Part shown: piece by piece, positions 25,929-35,086 of the stretch
Position numbering within the stretch: the stretch's first letter is position 1
Layout of the letters: every line of letters starts with the position of its first letter
Assembly (NCBI RefSeq): GCF_937888285.1
Contig: NZ_CALART010000077.1
Location: 9,252 to 73,251 of the forward strand
Reading direction: 5' to 3'
Source: an uncultured Aquimonas sp.
GTDB lineage: Bacteria; Pseudomonadota; Gammaproteobacteria; Xanthomonadales; Xanthomonadaceae
Length of the DNA: 64,000 nucleotides
The notes under the pieces: model-generated
Database searches by the model: none
What the model was told of the DNA's origin: nothing
The model's input: the letters and a program-made list of their open reading frames with translations, nothing else
Made by a program: the position numbers and the translations under genes

Positions 25929-25965
25929 GCAGAAAGGCGCCGCACGCAGCGCGGCGCCTTTCTGC
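25929..25965. terminator. Bidirectional terminator
   Basis: 15-bp perfect stem, GCAGAAAGGCGCCGC against GCGGCGCCTTTCTGC, 7-base loop. It lies between convergent genes, 14 bases after the AIM24-type stop and 44 bases from the peptidase stop, with T on one side and A on the other. Confidence 0.85.
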
Positions 25966-26009
25966 TTTGCCGTGGATTGATCCTCTGCCGAGGTTTCAGC
26001 CGGAGCGTT

Positions 26010-27044
26010 TCAGTCGGCCTTGTCGGGCGTGGTGCGCCCATCGGGATCAGCCTCATCGGCGAAGATCGCCACACCCCGATCGCCAGCGACGGTGACCCAG
26101 CCGCGGTACATGCCGGCGGTATTGAAGGGCATGCGGATCGCACCCTGGCCATCGATGGCGATGACCCCACCATCGCCGCCCAGTCTGGGCACCTCGTCCA
26201 TCAGCACGGCATCGGCGGCGACTGCCAGGGTCTGCCCGCCGTAACGCATGCGCGCACAGATGTCGTGCGCCACCGACAGGCGGATGAAGTATTCACCCCA
26301 GCCGGTCGCCGAGACGCCGCAGTGGGCGTCGGCATAGGTGCCGGCGCCGATGATCGGCGCATCGCCGACCCGGCCCCAGCGCTTGTTGACCATGCCGCCG
26401 GTCGAGGTGGCCGCAGCGATGCGCCCGCGCTGATCGAATGCCACGGCACCGACCGTGCCGAAATAGGTCGAGGCGGGAATCGCCGCCTGCGCCTTCTCGC
26501 GTTCGAGCACGGTCTGCAGCTGGTTCCAGCGCTGCTCGGTGCGGAAGTAGGACGGGTCCACCTGCTCGATGCCGCGCTCTGCGGCGAAGCGCTCCGCGCC
26601 CTCGCCGATCAGCATCACGTGCGGCGAGTCGTCCATCACCTTGCGCGCGAGATCAATCGGATTGCGCACCGTGCGCAGGCCCGCCACGGCCCCGGCGCGC
26701 CGCGTACTGCCGTCCATGATCGAGGCGTCGAGCTCGTTGTGGCCCTCGTGCGTAAAGACCGCACCCTTGCCGGCGTTGAAGTAGGGCGAGTCCTCCAGCA
26801 CCTTCACCGCGGCCACCACGGCGTCGAGGCTGGCCCCGCCCTCGGACAGCACGGCCGAACCTGCGTCCAGCGCGCGGTTGAGATCGGCGCGGATGGCAGC
26901 ATCGATCTCCGGGGTGATCGCCTCGCGGGTGAGGGTGCCGGCGCCGCCGTGGATGACCAAGGCGAAGCGGCCATCCTCAGCGTGCGCGGCGAACGGCAGG
27001 GCAAGCGAGAGGGCAAGGCAGAGACGCGAGCGGCGGACAGTCAT
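26010..27044 (-). CDS. Isoaspartyl peptidase / L-asparaginase, exported
   Basis: N-terminal nucleophile hydrolase that cleaves isoaspartyl dipeptides and often asparagine. 344 residues. A Sec signal peptide (RRSRLCLALSLALPFAAHA) puts it in the periplasm. The alpha part has VIHGGAG and LEDSPYFNAGKGAVF. Autocleavage before Thr in GTVGAVAFDQRGRIAAATSTGG would generate the beta subunit. ATG 27044 is chosen because it begins the signal peptide. Convergent with the AIM24-type gene. IaaA of E. coli lacks this signal peptide, so no symbol is given. Confidence 0.9.
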   Translation of the reverse strand: MTVRRSRLCLALSLALPFAAHAEDGRFALVIHGGAGTLTREAITPEIDAAIRADLNRALDAGSAVLSEGGASLDAVVAAVKVLEDSPYFNAGKGAVFTHEGHNELDASIMDGSTRRAGAVAGLRTVRNPIDLARKVMDDSPHVMLIGEGAERFAAERGIEQVDPSYFRTEQRWNQLQTVLEREKAQAAIPASTYFGTVGAVAFDQRGRIAAATSTGGMVNKRWGRVGDAPIIGAGTYADAHCGVSATGWGEYFIRLSVAHDICARMRYGGQTLAVAADAVLMDEVPRLGGDGGVIAIDGQGAIRMPFNTAGMYRGWVTVAGDRGVAIFADEADPDGRTTPDKAD

Positions 27045-27170
27045 GGCTTGGGGCGCTGCTCTGAGGATGGGTCCGGCACCATCGCGACTGCGCGGATCAT
27101 CGGTCAAGTGCCGATCGCATCGCCCGGCGACCCTGCTTCGCCACAGCACGTGCCGTGAGCCGAAAAAGGC

Positions 27171-27197
27171 GAAAGCCCGGCACAAGGCCGGGCTTTC
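27171..27197 (-). terminator. Terminator of the OmpA-family gene
   Basis: GAAAGCCCGGC (27171-27181) pairs with GCCGGGCTTTC (27187-27197), loop ACAAG, followed on the minus strand by GCCTTTTTC. Located 26 bases past the porin stop. Confidence 0.85.
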
Positions 27198-27222
27198 GGG
27201 TCTTGCAGGCTGCGCGGGCAGA

Positions 27223-28305
27223 TCAGTTCTGCACGTTCAGCTCGGTGCGGCGGTTCGTCTCGTTCTTGCACTCCGGCAGGTTCTGGCCGGTCGGCACCAG
27301 CGGACGGCTCTCGCCGTAGCCGGTCGGGCCCACCAGACGCGAGGCGCTGATGCCGTTCTGCGTCAGGAAGTCATACACCGCCTTGGCGCGGCTCTGCGAC
27401 AGGGTCTGGTTGTAGGCGTCCGAACCGCACAGGTCGGTGTGGCCGGCCACTTCCACGCGCAGGTCGCTGTACTGGCGCAGGATGCTGACCACTTCGTTCA
27501 GGGTCGCCACCGCGTCAGGACGCAGGGTCGCCTTGTCGAAGTCGAAGTTCACGCCGCGCAGGTCGATCGTCACCGGAACCGGGCAGCCATCCGGGCCCAC
27601 GGTCTGGCCGGGCGTGCTGTTCGGGCACTTGTCTTCGCAGTTGTTGACGCCGTCGCCGTCGTCATCCAGGTCCGCGCAGCTGACCTGCGGAGCCGGGTCC
27701 GGAGTGGGGGCCGGGGCCTCGACAGGCGCCTCAGCCTTGGCGCCCAGCGGGAACATCACGCCGATCGACATCACGCGGTCGGCGAACCAGTCCTCGCTGG
27801 CGACGCTGCTGTCGTCGAAGTCGAAGCGGGCGCCGTACTCGGCGCGCACCATGGCGCGGCCGAAGTCACGCTGGATGCCGACGCCCAGGTTCATGGCCAG
27901 GTTGTTGCCCTTGACTTCGCCGGGCGCACCCAGCGGGCTCTCGAACTCGCGCTCGTGGCGCCACACGCCGGCGCCCAGCGCCAGGTACGGGCCCCAGTTG
28001 TCGCCGGCTTCGCGGAAGTGGTAGCGACCGGTCAGACCCAAGCCGTACTGGCTCCAGTTCAGCGAGTTGCCGCGCAGCTGCGGGTTGGTGTAACCGATCT
28101 CGGCATCCAGCGACCAGTTGGGGGTGAAGAACTTGCCGAAGTTCAGGCCAAGCTGGCCGTTGTCCTTCAGGCCACGGGTGTCGTCGAACTCGACGATGCC
28201 CGCGGAGGCGCCGACGTACCAGCGATCATCGAAATCCTGCGCACTGACAGCGCCCATGAAACCGACGCCGGCCAGCAGCGCGCAGCAAAGGAGTTTCTTC
28301 TGCAT
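27223..28305 (-). CDS. OmpA-family outer membrane protein
   Basis: 360 residues. Signal peptide MQKKLLCCALLAGVGFMGAVSA, then an eight-strand beta-barrel (about 25-190, aromatic-rich alternating strands). A Pro/Ala hinge (APVEAPAPTPDPAP) and a calcium-type thrombospondin-3-like segment (DLDDDGDGVNNCEDKCPN) follow. The C-terminal OmpA domain (about 245-360) binds peptidoglycan, with NFDFDKATLRPDAVATLNEV, VAGHTD and the paired RAKAVYDFL. ATG 28305 has AGGAG 7 bases upstream; the open frame before it is not coding. It gives the outer membrane structural linkage; pore activity is possible. Confidence 0.93.
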   Translation of the reverse strand: MQKKLLCCALLAGVGFMGAVSAQDFDDRWYVGASAGIVEFDDTRGLKDNGQLGLNFGKFFTPNWSLDAEIGYTNPQLRGNSLNWSQYGLGLTGRYHFREAGDNWGPYLALGAGVWRHEREFESPLGAPGEVKGNNLAMNLGVGIQRDFGRAMVRAEYGARFDFDDSSVASEDWFADRVMSIGVMFPLGAKAEAPVEAPAPTPDPAPQVSCADLDDDGDGVNNCEDKCPNSTPGQTVGPDGCPVPVTIDLRGVNFDFDKATLRPDAVATLNEVVSILRQYSDLRVEVAGHTDLCGSDAYNQTLSQSRAKAVYDFLTQNGISASRLVGPTGYGESRPLVPTGQNLPECKNETNRRTELNVQN

Positions 28306-28658
28306 TGGTGTTCTCCTGATGAGACGGGTGATGCAACGACGGACTGATTGAGTCCAGAACAATGCGCTGCTGGAAGACAGCACAGCGGGAACCACTGTAG
28401 ACCCAAGCGATGACGGCCACGTTAACGCATTTGTAACAGGGTTCGCAAACGTGAGCACGGCTTTGTGGTGCCCGGAATGGGCGGACATCCGGAAACCGGC
28501 CTCTTTGCGCTTGCCGAGGCGATTGGGACCCGCCATCGACAACCCGGCCGGCGGTAGCGATCGGGGCACGCTGCGCCTGAAGCCCGCGGCCGATGGAGTC
28601 CTTGCCGGTCGACGCTGCCTTGGGCATCGTGATCGCGTTTCCCCACGGATCCATCGCA
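28306..28658. other. Divergent intergenic region, OmpA-family gene / fadH
   Basis: 353 bases with no supported gene. It is locally AT-richer around 28420-28435 (GTTAACGCATTTGTAACA), which is where the porin promoter is expected, but no confident -35/-10 pair can be fixed. No repeat of the dispersed families was found. Confidence 0.45.
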
Positions 28659-30683
28659 ATGACCGCGCCCAGCTTTCCGAATCTCCTGAGCCCGCTCGAT
28701 CTGGGCCATCTGACCCTGCGCAACCGGGTGCTGATGGGGTCCATGCATACGGGCCTTGAGGATCGCGCCAGCGACTTCCCGCGCCTTGCTGCCTACTTCG
28801 CCGAGCGCGCAAGGGGCGGCGTCGGCCTGATCGTCACCGGCGGCATTGCGCCGAACATGAGCGGCTGGGTCAAACCCTTTGCCGGCAAGCTGTCCTGGCC
28901 CTGGGAAGTGCGCCGGCATCGCAAGGTCACCTCGGCGGTCCACGCCGAGGGCGCCCACATCTGCATGCAGATCCTGCACGCAGGTCGCTATGCCTACCAC
29001 CCGCTGGCGGTGGCGCCGTCAGCGCTGAAAGCGCCGATCTCACCCTTCAAGCCGCGGGCGCTGAGCGAGCGCGGCGTCGAAGCGCAGATCCGCGACTTCG
29101 TCCGCTGCGCCCAGCTGGCCCGCGAAGCCGGCTACGACGGCGTCGAGGTCATGGGCTCGGAGGGCTATCTGATCAACGAGTTCCTCGCGCCGCGCACCAA
29201 CCACCGCGAGGACCGCTACGGCGGAAGCCTGGAGAACCGCATGCGCTTCGCGGTCGAAATCGTGCGCCGGACCCGCGTCGCACTGGGCCCTGACTTCCTG
29301 ATCATCTATCGCCTCTCGATGCTCGATCTGGTCGAAGGCGGCAGCCGCTGGGAGGAAGTGGTCGCGACCGCCAAAGCGATCGAAGCGGCCGGCGCCAGCC
29401 TGATCAATACCGGCATCGGCTGGCATGAGGCGCGGGTGCCGACGATCGTGACCTCGGTGCCGCGGGCAGCCTTCGCCGGCATCACCGCGCGCCTGCGCCC
29501 CGAAGTCAGCCTGCCGCTGATCACCAGCAACCGGATCAACACGCCTGAAGTCGCCGAAGCCCTGCTGGCTGCGGGAACCGCCGATCTGGTCTCCATGGCG
29601 CGCCCGCTGCTGGCCGACCCCGCCTGGGTGAACAAGGCCCGGGCGGGGCGCAGTGCGGCGATCAACACCTGCATCGCCTGCAACCAGGCCTGCCTGGACC
29701 ACGTGTTCGAGAACAAGCCGGCCAGCTGCCTGGTCAATCCCATGGCCTGCAGGGAAACCGAGATCGTGCTGCGCCCCGCCACCGCCCCCAGGCGCGTCGC
29801 TGTGGTCGGTGCCGGGCCGGCCGGCCTGGCCAGCGCCTGCGCCGCAGCCGAGCGCGGCCATCGCGTGGTCCTGTTCGAGGCTGCCGAGCAGCTCGGCGGA
29901 CAGTTCAACCTCGCGCGACGTATTCCGGGCAAGGAGGAATTCAGCGAAACGCTGCGCTATTTCCAGACGCGCATCGACGAGCTCGGCGTCGAGCTGAGGC
30001 TGGGCACGCGCGCAGAGGCCGAACGACTGCGAGCGGAAGGCTTCGACGCGATCATCGTGGCGACAGGCGTTCGGCCGCGCATGCCGCAGATCGACGGCAT
30101 CGAACACCCGATGGTGGTGGGCTACGCGGACGCGCTGCGCGGCGCGCCGGTCGGCCAGCGCGTGGCGGTGATCGGTGCCGGCGGAATCGGCTTCGATGTC
30201 TGCGAGTTCCTGAGCACGCCCCAGCCCTCGCCGACCGTCGAGCCCGAGCGCTGGATGGAAGAATGGGGCGTCGACATCCACTACACCGAGGGCGCAGGCC
30301 TGAAGCCTGCCCGGGTCGAGGACTCGCCGCGCCAGATCTGGATGCTCCAGCGCAGCAGCGGGCGTCCCGGTGCGCGCTTGAACAAGACGACAGGCTGGGT
30401 GCACCGCGCTGCGCTGAAGGGCAAGGGTGTCGCCGCCATCGCTGGCGTCGAGTACCTGCGCATCGACGACGCCGGCCTGCACTGCAGGGTGGAAGGCAAG
30501 GACAGGTTGTTCAGCGTTGACACTATCGTGGTGTGCGCCGGACAGGAATCGGAGAATCGCCTGTATCGCGAGCTGCAGTCCGCGGGAATCAGTGCGGTGC
30601 TGATCGGAGGCGCACTGCTGGCCAGCGAGGTCGATGCCAAGCGCGCCATCGAGGAGGGCGTGCGCGCCGCGGCCGCCCTTTGA
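28659..30683 (+). CDS. fadH: 2,4-dienoyl-CoA reductase (NADPH), FadH
   Basis: Flavo-iron-sulfur enzyme for beta-oxidation of unsaturated fatty acids. 674 residues, close to E. coli FadH (672). The N-terminal TIM barrel (about 1-330; old yellow enzyme fold) has AGYDGVEVMGSEGYLINEFLAPRTN. The 4Fe-4S motif CIACNQACLDHVF plus a later Cys lies at about residues 340-365. A C-terminal FAD/NADPH part has VVGAGPAGLASACAAAERGH and VIGAGGIGFDV. ATG 28659 gives the family N-terminus; the ribosome site is weak. It stands alone, divergent from the porin. Confidence 0.94.
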   Translation: MTAPSFPNLLSPLDLGHLTLRNRVLMGSMHTGLEDRASDFPRLAAYFAERARGGVGLIVTGGIAPNMSGWVKPFAGKLSWPWEVRRHRKVTSAVHAEGAHICMQILHAGRYAYHPLAVAPSALKAPISPFKPRALSERGVEAQIRDFVRCAQLAREAGYDGVEVMGSEGYLINEFLAPRTNHREDRYGGSLENRMRFAVEIVRRTRVALGPDFLIIYRLSMLDLVEGGSRWEEVVATAKAIEAAGASLINTGIGWHEARVPTIVTSVPRAAFAGITARLRPEVSLPLITSNRINTPEVAEALLAAGTADLVSMARPLLADPAWVNKARAGRSAAINTCIACNQACLDHVFENKPASCLVNPMACRETEIVLRPATAPRRVAVVGAGPAGLASACAAAERGHRVVLFEAAEQLGGQFNLARRIPGKEEFSETLRYFQTRIDELGVELRLGTRAEAERLRAEGFDAIIVATGVRPRMPQIDGIEHPMVVGYADALRGAPVGQRVAVIGAGGIGFDVCEFLSTPQPSPTVEPERWMEEWGVDIHYTEGAGLKPARVEDSPRQIWMLQRSSGRPGARLNKTTGWVHRAALKGKGVAAIAGVEYLRIDDAGLHCRVEGKDRLFSVDTIVVCAGQESENRLYRELQSAGISAVLIGGALLASEVDAKRAIEEGVRAAAAL

Positions 30684-31043
30684 TGCCCGCGCGGGCATGC
30701 CAGTGCGGCTTTGCTCCATTGGATGACAAACCCGCGCCGGAACAGGCGTTCAGCTGTCACCGGTTCCATTCAGGTTGTATTTACTTTGCCGCTGTACTCT
30801 CGCCGCCAGCTCGCCCCGAGGTGACCTGGCCGGTGCCGGGGGCGCGAACGCGACCGCCCCCCGTGCAGGCCGTCCGTTCACATCCGTAGAGCGGCTGACG
30901 GCGAGGCGCCCTTCCTGCCCCCGTCAGGCGTGACCTTCAACGCCATGTCGGCGTAGCTCCCCTCCCCCGCAGCTTCACCAATCGCCCAAGTGGCGATGCG
31001 GACGGTGTGGTTCTGACGTCGACGCAACGGAACAGGAGTCCGC
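30684..31043. other. Intergenic region between fadH and the SleB-like gene
   Basis: 360 bases with no supported gene. ATGCCCGCGCGGGCAT directly after the fadH stop (30683-30698) is a perfect palindrome and may help terminate, though no T-run follows. An AT-rich patch at 30775-30800 may hold the promoter of the next gene. Confidence 0.45.
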
Positions 31044-31490
31044 ATGAAACTGGCCTGGATCCTCTGGTTGGCCAACGTGCTGCCGCAGCCCGTCGCCGAT
31101 CCTCTGTGTCTTACCACCACAATCTATCTTGAAGCCCGCAACCAGTCGATCCTCGGCCAGCGCGCGGTTGCCGAAGTCGCGCTGCGTCGCCTGGAAGACG
31201 GGCGTTGGGGCGATTCGGTCTGCGAGGTGGTGACTGCACCCCGGCAGTTCGCGCCCACGCTGGTTTCTGGCAGGTTCGTCATCAAGAACCCGAAAGCCTG
31301 GGAGCGCGCTGCGGCGATCGCCTTCGACGCCCTGCGGGACTGGAGCAAGCCCAGCGGCAACCGCCGGCAGGTCGTGCCAGGTGCCAGCCACTTCCTGGTC
31401 AACGATCTTGTCAAACGCCCCAACTGGGCGCAGGGCACTCCGGTCGCCTTGATCGGCGATCACGCGTTCTACAGTGTGACTGAACTCTAG
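31044..31490 (+). CDS. SleB/CwlJ-like cell wall hydrolase
   Basis: 148 residues. The N-terminal hydrophobic stretch (LAWILWLANVLPQPVA) could be a signal or anchor. The catalytic region of the SleB-type hydrolase_2 domain begins LTTTIYLEARNQSILGQRAVAEVALRRL, with the Glu expected to cut peptidoglycan glycan strands, and continues VCEVVTAPRQFAPT and GASHFL. Such short forms occur in many Gram-negatives and in phages. AGGAG 5 bases before ATG 31044 supports the start. No spore genes are near, so a vegetative wall role is likely. Confidence 0.85.
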   Translation: MKLAWILWLANVLPQPVADPLCLTTTIYLEARNQSILGQRAVAEVALRRLEDGRWGDSVCEVVTAPRQFAPTLVSGRFVIKNPKAWERAAAIAFDALRDWSKPSGNRRQVVPGASHFLVNDLVKRPNWAQGTPVALIGDHAFYSVTEL

Positions 31491-31508
31491 GCGCGACTTC
31501 AGCCATGG

Positions 31509-31548
31509 AAAGCACGAAGGGCGTCCAGCGGGACGCCCTTCGTGCTTT
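31509..31548. terminator. Bidirectional terminator
   Basis: Eighteen-base arms beginning AAAGCACGAAGGGCG and ending CGCCCTTCGTGCTTT, loop AGCG, between the convergent SleB-like gene and prpE. A and T runs at the two ends serve both strands. Confidence 0.88.
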
Positions 31549-31568
31549 CAGACTCGGCGAATCGAAGT

Positions 31569-33461
31569 TCAGCCGACATCCGGTCCGCGCAGGAGGGCGG
31601 CACGCACGGCTTCCAGCGCCGACGGATCATCCAGCGTGGACAGGTCACCCGGATCGCGGCTCTCGACCAGGGCCTGCAGCGAACGCCGCAGCAGCTTGCC
31701 TGAGCGCGTTTTGGGCAGCGCATCGACGACGTACACGCGCGCCGGCTTCGCGACTGCGCCCAACTGTTCCACCACCTGACGCATCATCGCCTCCGCCGCT
31801 GCGCGCCGATCGGCGCCGTCGCCCCCCCTGAGCGTCGCGAACACGACCGGCACCTGGCCCTTCAGCTCGTCGGCCGCCCCGATCACCGCGGCCTCGGCGA
31901 CCACGCCGCAGCCGGACACGGATTCCTCGATCTCGCGTGTGCCCAGGCGATGGCCGGCGACATTGATGACGTCGTCGGTGCGACCAAGGATGAAGTAGTA
32001 GCCGTCCTCATCGCGAATCGCCCAGTCCAGGGAGCTGTACAGCAGCTCCTTGAAATGGCTGAAGTAGCTGGAGAGGAAGCGCGCATCGTCGCCCCAAACC
32101 GTACTCAGGCATCCGGGCGGAAGCGGCGGCACGATCGCCAGCACGCCCTTCTCGCCCGCGCCGCAGGGCTCGCCGCTCACCTCATTGATGAGTTTCAGAT
32201 TGAAGCCGAGGTTGGGCAGGCCGGGCGAACCGAACTTCGTGGGCTTGAGCTCCAGCCCCGGCTGCAGGCAGAGCACCGGCCAGCCGGTTTCGGTCTGCCA
32301 GTAGTTGTCGATGACCGGTACGCCCAGGGCCTCGTTGATCCAGCGCGCGGTGGGCTCGTCGAGCGGCTCGCCGGCCAGGAACAGCCACTTCAGCGCCGAC
32401 AGGTCGTGCTTCTTCAGCCACGACGGATCCTGTTTCTTCAGCACGCGCACCGCCGTCGGCGACGAGAACAGCGTGCGCACGCCGTATTGCGCGCACAGCT
32501 CCCACCAGATGCCGGGATCGGGCGTGGTCGGCAAGCCCTCGTAGACGATCGTGGTGGCGCCGACGATCAGCGGCCCGTAAACGATGTAGGAGTGGCCGAC
32601 CACCCAGCCGACGTCCGAGGTCGAGAACATCACCTGGCCGGGACCGACGTCGAACACGGTGCGCATCGACAGGGCCAGCGCCACCGCGTAGCCGCCGGTA
32701 TCGCGCTGCACACCCTTGGGCTTGCCGGTGGTGCCCGAGGTGTAGAGCAGGTAGCTGGGCTCGTTGCTCTCGCGCCAGACCACGGGAACCGTCACTTCGA
32801 CAAAGGGCGCCGAGGCCTCCGCGTAATCAACGTCACGCCCCGCCGTACGCGGCATGTCGGCATCGAGCCCGCGGTTCATCACCAGAACCTGCGCCGGCGG
32901 ATGCTTCGCCTCGGCCAGCGCGGCGTCGACCAGCGGCTTGTAGCGGATCACCTTGCCCGAGCGCAGGCCGGCATCGGCGCAGATCAGCAGCCTGGGCTGG
33001 GCGTCGTCGATGCGCAGGGCGAGGTTGTGGGCGGCAAAGCCGCCGAACACCACCGAGTGGATCGCGCCGATGCGCGCACAGGCGAGCATGGCGATCACCG
33101 CCTCGCCCGTGTTCGGCATGTAGATGACCACGCGGTCGCCCTCCCCCACGCCGAGCGAACGGATCGTCGCGGCGCACTGGCTGACCGCCCGATGCAGCTG
33201 CGCGTAGGTCCAGGTCTGGCGCTTTCCGGTCTCGGTCGAGACCGCGATGAGAGCGGGCAGATCGGCGCGCGCCGCCAGATGGCGGTCGATCGCGTTGTGG
33301 CAAAGGTTGGTGCGCCCGCCGACGAACCAGCGCCGGAACGGTGGCCTGGAATCATCGAGGATCTGCTGTGGTGGCGTCTCCCAATCAATGGCCTTGGCGG
33401 CCTCGGCCCAGAAGGCCTCAGGCTGTTCGATCGAGTGACGATAGAGGTCGTCGTAGCGCAT
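31569..33461 (-). CDS. prpE: Propionate--CoA ligase PrpE
   Basis: Acyl-CoA synthetase that activates propionate through propionyl-AMP. 630 residues. Motifs are YLLYTSGTTGKPKGVQRDTGG (P-loop; the GVQRDTGG variant marks PrpE rather than acetyl-CoA synthetase), DNYWQTETGWPV, GYYFILGRTDDVINVAGHRLGT and the C-terminal lysine in PKTRSGKLLRRSL, which can be silenced by acetylation. The other methylcitrate-cycle genes (prpBCD) are not adjacent, so propionate use depends on genes elsewhere. Confidence 0.93.
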   Translation of the reverse strand: MRYDDLYRHSIEQPEAFWAEAAKAIDWETPPQQILDDSRPPFRRWFVGGRTNLCHNAIDRHLAARADLPALIAVSTETGKRQTWTYAQLHRAVSQCAATIRSLGVGEGDRVVIYMPNTGEAVIAMLACARIGAIHSVVFGGFAAHNLALRIDDAQPRLLICADAGLRSGKVIRYKPLVDAALAEAKHPPAQVLVMNRGLDADMPRTAGRDVDYAEASAPFVEVTVPVVWRESNEPSYLLYTSGTTGKPKGVQRDTGGYAVALALSMRTVFDVGPGQVMFSTSDVGWVVGHSYIVYGPLIVGATTIVYEGLPTTPDPGIWWELCAQYGVRTLFSSPTAVRVLKKQDPSWLKKHDLSALKWLFLAGEPLDEPTARWINEALGVPVIDNYWQTETGWPVLCLQPGLELKPTKFGSPGLPNLGFNLKLINEVSGEPCGAGEKGVLAIVPPLPPGCLSTVWGDDARFLSSYFSHFKELLYSSLDWAIRDEDGYYFILGRTDDVINVAGHRLGTREIEESVSGCGVVAEAAVIGAADELKGQVPVVFATLRGGDGADRRAAAEAMMRQVVEQLGAVAKPARVYVVDALPKTRSGKLLRRSLQALVESRDPGDLSTLDDPSALEAVRAALLRGPDVG

Positions 33462-33539
33462 GGCCGGTGCTCCGCAGGGGATTCACGAAGCCTAGACCGA
33501 TGCGGGGTGGCGCGCCTGTCGACGTTGGTCTGAAGGGCC

Positions 33540-33568
33540 GGGAATCGGGATTCGGGATTCGGGATTCG
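33540..33568. repeat. GGGATTCG repeat between prpE and mdh
   Basis: GGGAATCGGGATTCGGGATT and following units, four copies of a 7-bp motif, same family as at 5082, 11539, 12011 and 18220. Lies in the 210-base gap between prpE and mdh, which otherwise holds only the mdh terminator. Confidence 0.85.
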
Positions 33569-33620
33569 TCAGAGCAGGTCGCGGCAGGGCTGAGCCCGGG
33601 GCCTCACAGCGCTGGAAGCG

Positions 33621-33648
33621 AAAAGGGCGGCCCTTTGGCCGCCCTTTC
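33621..33648 (-). terminator. Terminator of mdh
   Basis: AAAGGGCGGCC pairs with GGCCGCCCTTT around CTTT; on the minus strand the stem is followed by TTTTCGC. 24 bases past the mdh stop. Confidence 0.85.
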
Positions 33649-33671
33649 CTGGGACAACTGCGGTGCAGGCT

Positions 33672-34658
33672 TCAGCCCAGCAGATGCGCCACGCCGGCGC
33701 GCTCTTCTTCCAGCTCGTTGAGCGTGAAGTTGATGCGCTCCTGCGAGAATTCGTCAATCGCGAGGCCCTGCACGATCTCGTACTTGCCATTCGTGCAGGT
33801 GACCGGGTAGCCGAACATCACGTCCTTCGGAATGCCGTAGCTGCCGTCCGACGGAATGCCCATCGTGACCCACTTGCCGTTCGTGCCCAGCACCCAGTCG
33901 CGGATGTGGTCGATGGCCGCATTGGCTGCCGAAGCCGCCGAGGACAGGCCGCGGGCTTCGATGATCGCCGCGCCGCGCTTGGCGACCTTGGGGATGAACG
34001 TCTCGCGGTTCCAGGCCTCGTCGGCGATCGTGTCCTTCAGCGAGGCGCCGCCGGCGGTGGCGAAGCGGTAGTCGGGGTACATGGTCGGGCTGTGGTTGCC
34101 CCACACCACCAGCTTCTCGATGTCGGCCACGGCCACGCCGGCCTTGTTGGCCAGCTGCGACAGCGCGCGGTTGTGGTCCAGGCGCAGCATCGCGGTGAAG
34201 TTCTTCGCCGGCAGGTCCGGCGCCGACTTCATCGCGATGTAGGCATTGGTGTTGGCCGGGTTGCCGACCACCAGCACCTTGACGTTGCGCGAGGCGACCT
34301 TGTTCAGGGCGCGGCCCTGCACGGTGAAGATCTCGGCGTTCTTCAGCAGCAGATCCTTGCGCTCCATGCCCGGGCCGCGCGGCATGGCGCCGACCAGCAG
34401 GGCGACGTCCGCATCCTTGAAGGCCACTTCCGGATCATCGGTGCCGACCATGCCCGCCAGCAGCGGGAAGGCGCAGTCTTCGAGCTCCATCATCACGCCC
34501 TTGAGCGCCGCCTGGGCCTTCTCCATCGGCAGCTCGAGCATCTGCAGGATCACCGGCTGGTCCTTGCCGAGCATCTCGCCGGAAGCGATGCGGAACAGCA
34601 GGGAGTAGCCGATCTGGCCGGCGGCGCCGGTGACTGCAACGCGGACGGGGGTCTTCAT
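33672..34658 (-). CDS. mdh: Malate dehydrogenase
   Basis: NAD-dependent TCA-cycle enzyme interconverting malate and oxaloacetate. 328 residues, the cytosolic-type (group 2) bacterial form also used by Xanthomonas and Burkholderia. Motifs are VAVTGAAGQIGYSLLFRIA, the substrate-binding MPRGPGMERKDLL, NPANTNAYIAMK, the catalytic Asp region RLDHNRALSQLA and the catalytic His in WGNHSPTMYPD. ATG 34658 has AGGA upstream and starts the NAD fold directly. Confidence 0.97.
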   Translation of the reverse strand: MKTPVRVAVTGAAGQIGYSLLFRIASGEMLGKDQPVILQMLELPMEKAQAALKGVMMELEDCAFPLLAGMVGTDDPEVAFKDADVALLVGAMPRGPGMERKDLLLKNAEIFTVQGRALNKVASRNVKVLVVGNPANTNAYIAMKSAPDLPAKNFTAMLRLDHNRALSQLANKAGVAVADIEKLVVWGNHSPTMYPDYRFATAGGASLKDTIADEAWNRETFIPKVAKRGAAIIEARGLSSAASAANAAIDHIRDWVLGTNGKWVTMGIPSDGSYGIPKDVMFGYPVTCTNGKYEIVQGLAIDEFSQERINFTLNELEEERAGVAHLLG

Positions 34659-34729
34659 GGGAGGGTCCTGTGTCGTCTTCTGGGGTGGGTGGAAGGTCTG
34701 CACTTGCATCGCTGGGGCAATGACTGGCC

Positions 34730-35086
34730 TCAGCGCATCTCGTAGCCGAGCACCGCGAGGTGCTGCTGCAGCGCCGGCCGGTTGTAGCCATGGATGATCT
34801 CGTCGCCGATGACGGTCGTCGGCACGCCGCGACCGCCCAGGGCCTCGACTGCATCACGTCCGGCAGCGGTGTCGAAATCGAGCTCGGTGAAGCGCACGCC
34901 GGCGGCACGGAACTCGGCCAGCTGCTTCTGGCAATAGCCGCACCACTCGGCGCTGACCATCACCACGCGAGAGGGATCCCCCGCGCCCGGCAGGCTGTTC
35001 AAGGCGGCGTCGAGCGACCGCCCCGAGCGCCAGAAGCCGATGGCCACCAGCGCCGCAAGGAGCAGCAGCCAGACGCGAGCGCTCAC
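34730..35086 (-). CDS. Membrane-anchored glutaredoxin-like protein
   Basis: 118 residues. One N-terminal helix (VWLLLLAALVAIGFW) anchors a glutaredoxin/thioredoxin-fold domain with redox motif WCGYC (about residues 48-52), the cis-Pro in GVPTTVIGDEIIHGY and the usual C-terminal helix. The domain should face the periplasm or cytoplasm depending on the helix orientation, which is unclear. Starts at GTG 35086, overlapping the aminotransferase stop as GTGA. The reason for coupling the two is not evident. Confidence 0.85.
   Translation of the reverse strand: MSARVWLLLLAALVAIGFWRSGRSLDAALNSLPGAGDPSRVVMVSAEWCGYCQKQLAEFRAAGVRFTELDFDTAAGRDAVEALGGRGVPTTVIGDEIIHGYNRPALQQHLAVLGYEMR

Noticed and set aside
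28306..28812. 170-residue extension of the OmpA-family protein
   Set aside because: The signal peptide starts at 28305 with a good ribosome site; the extension is Arg-rich noncoding sequence and would overlap fadH.
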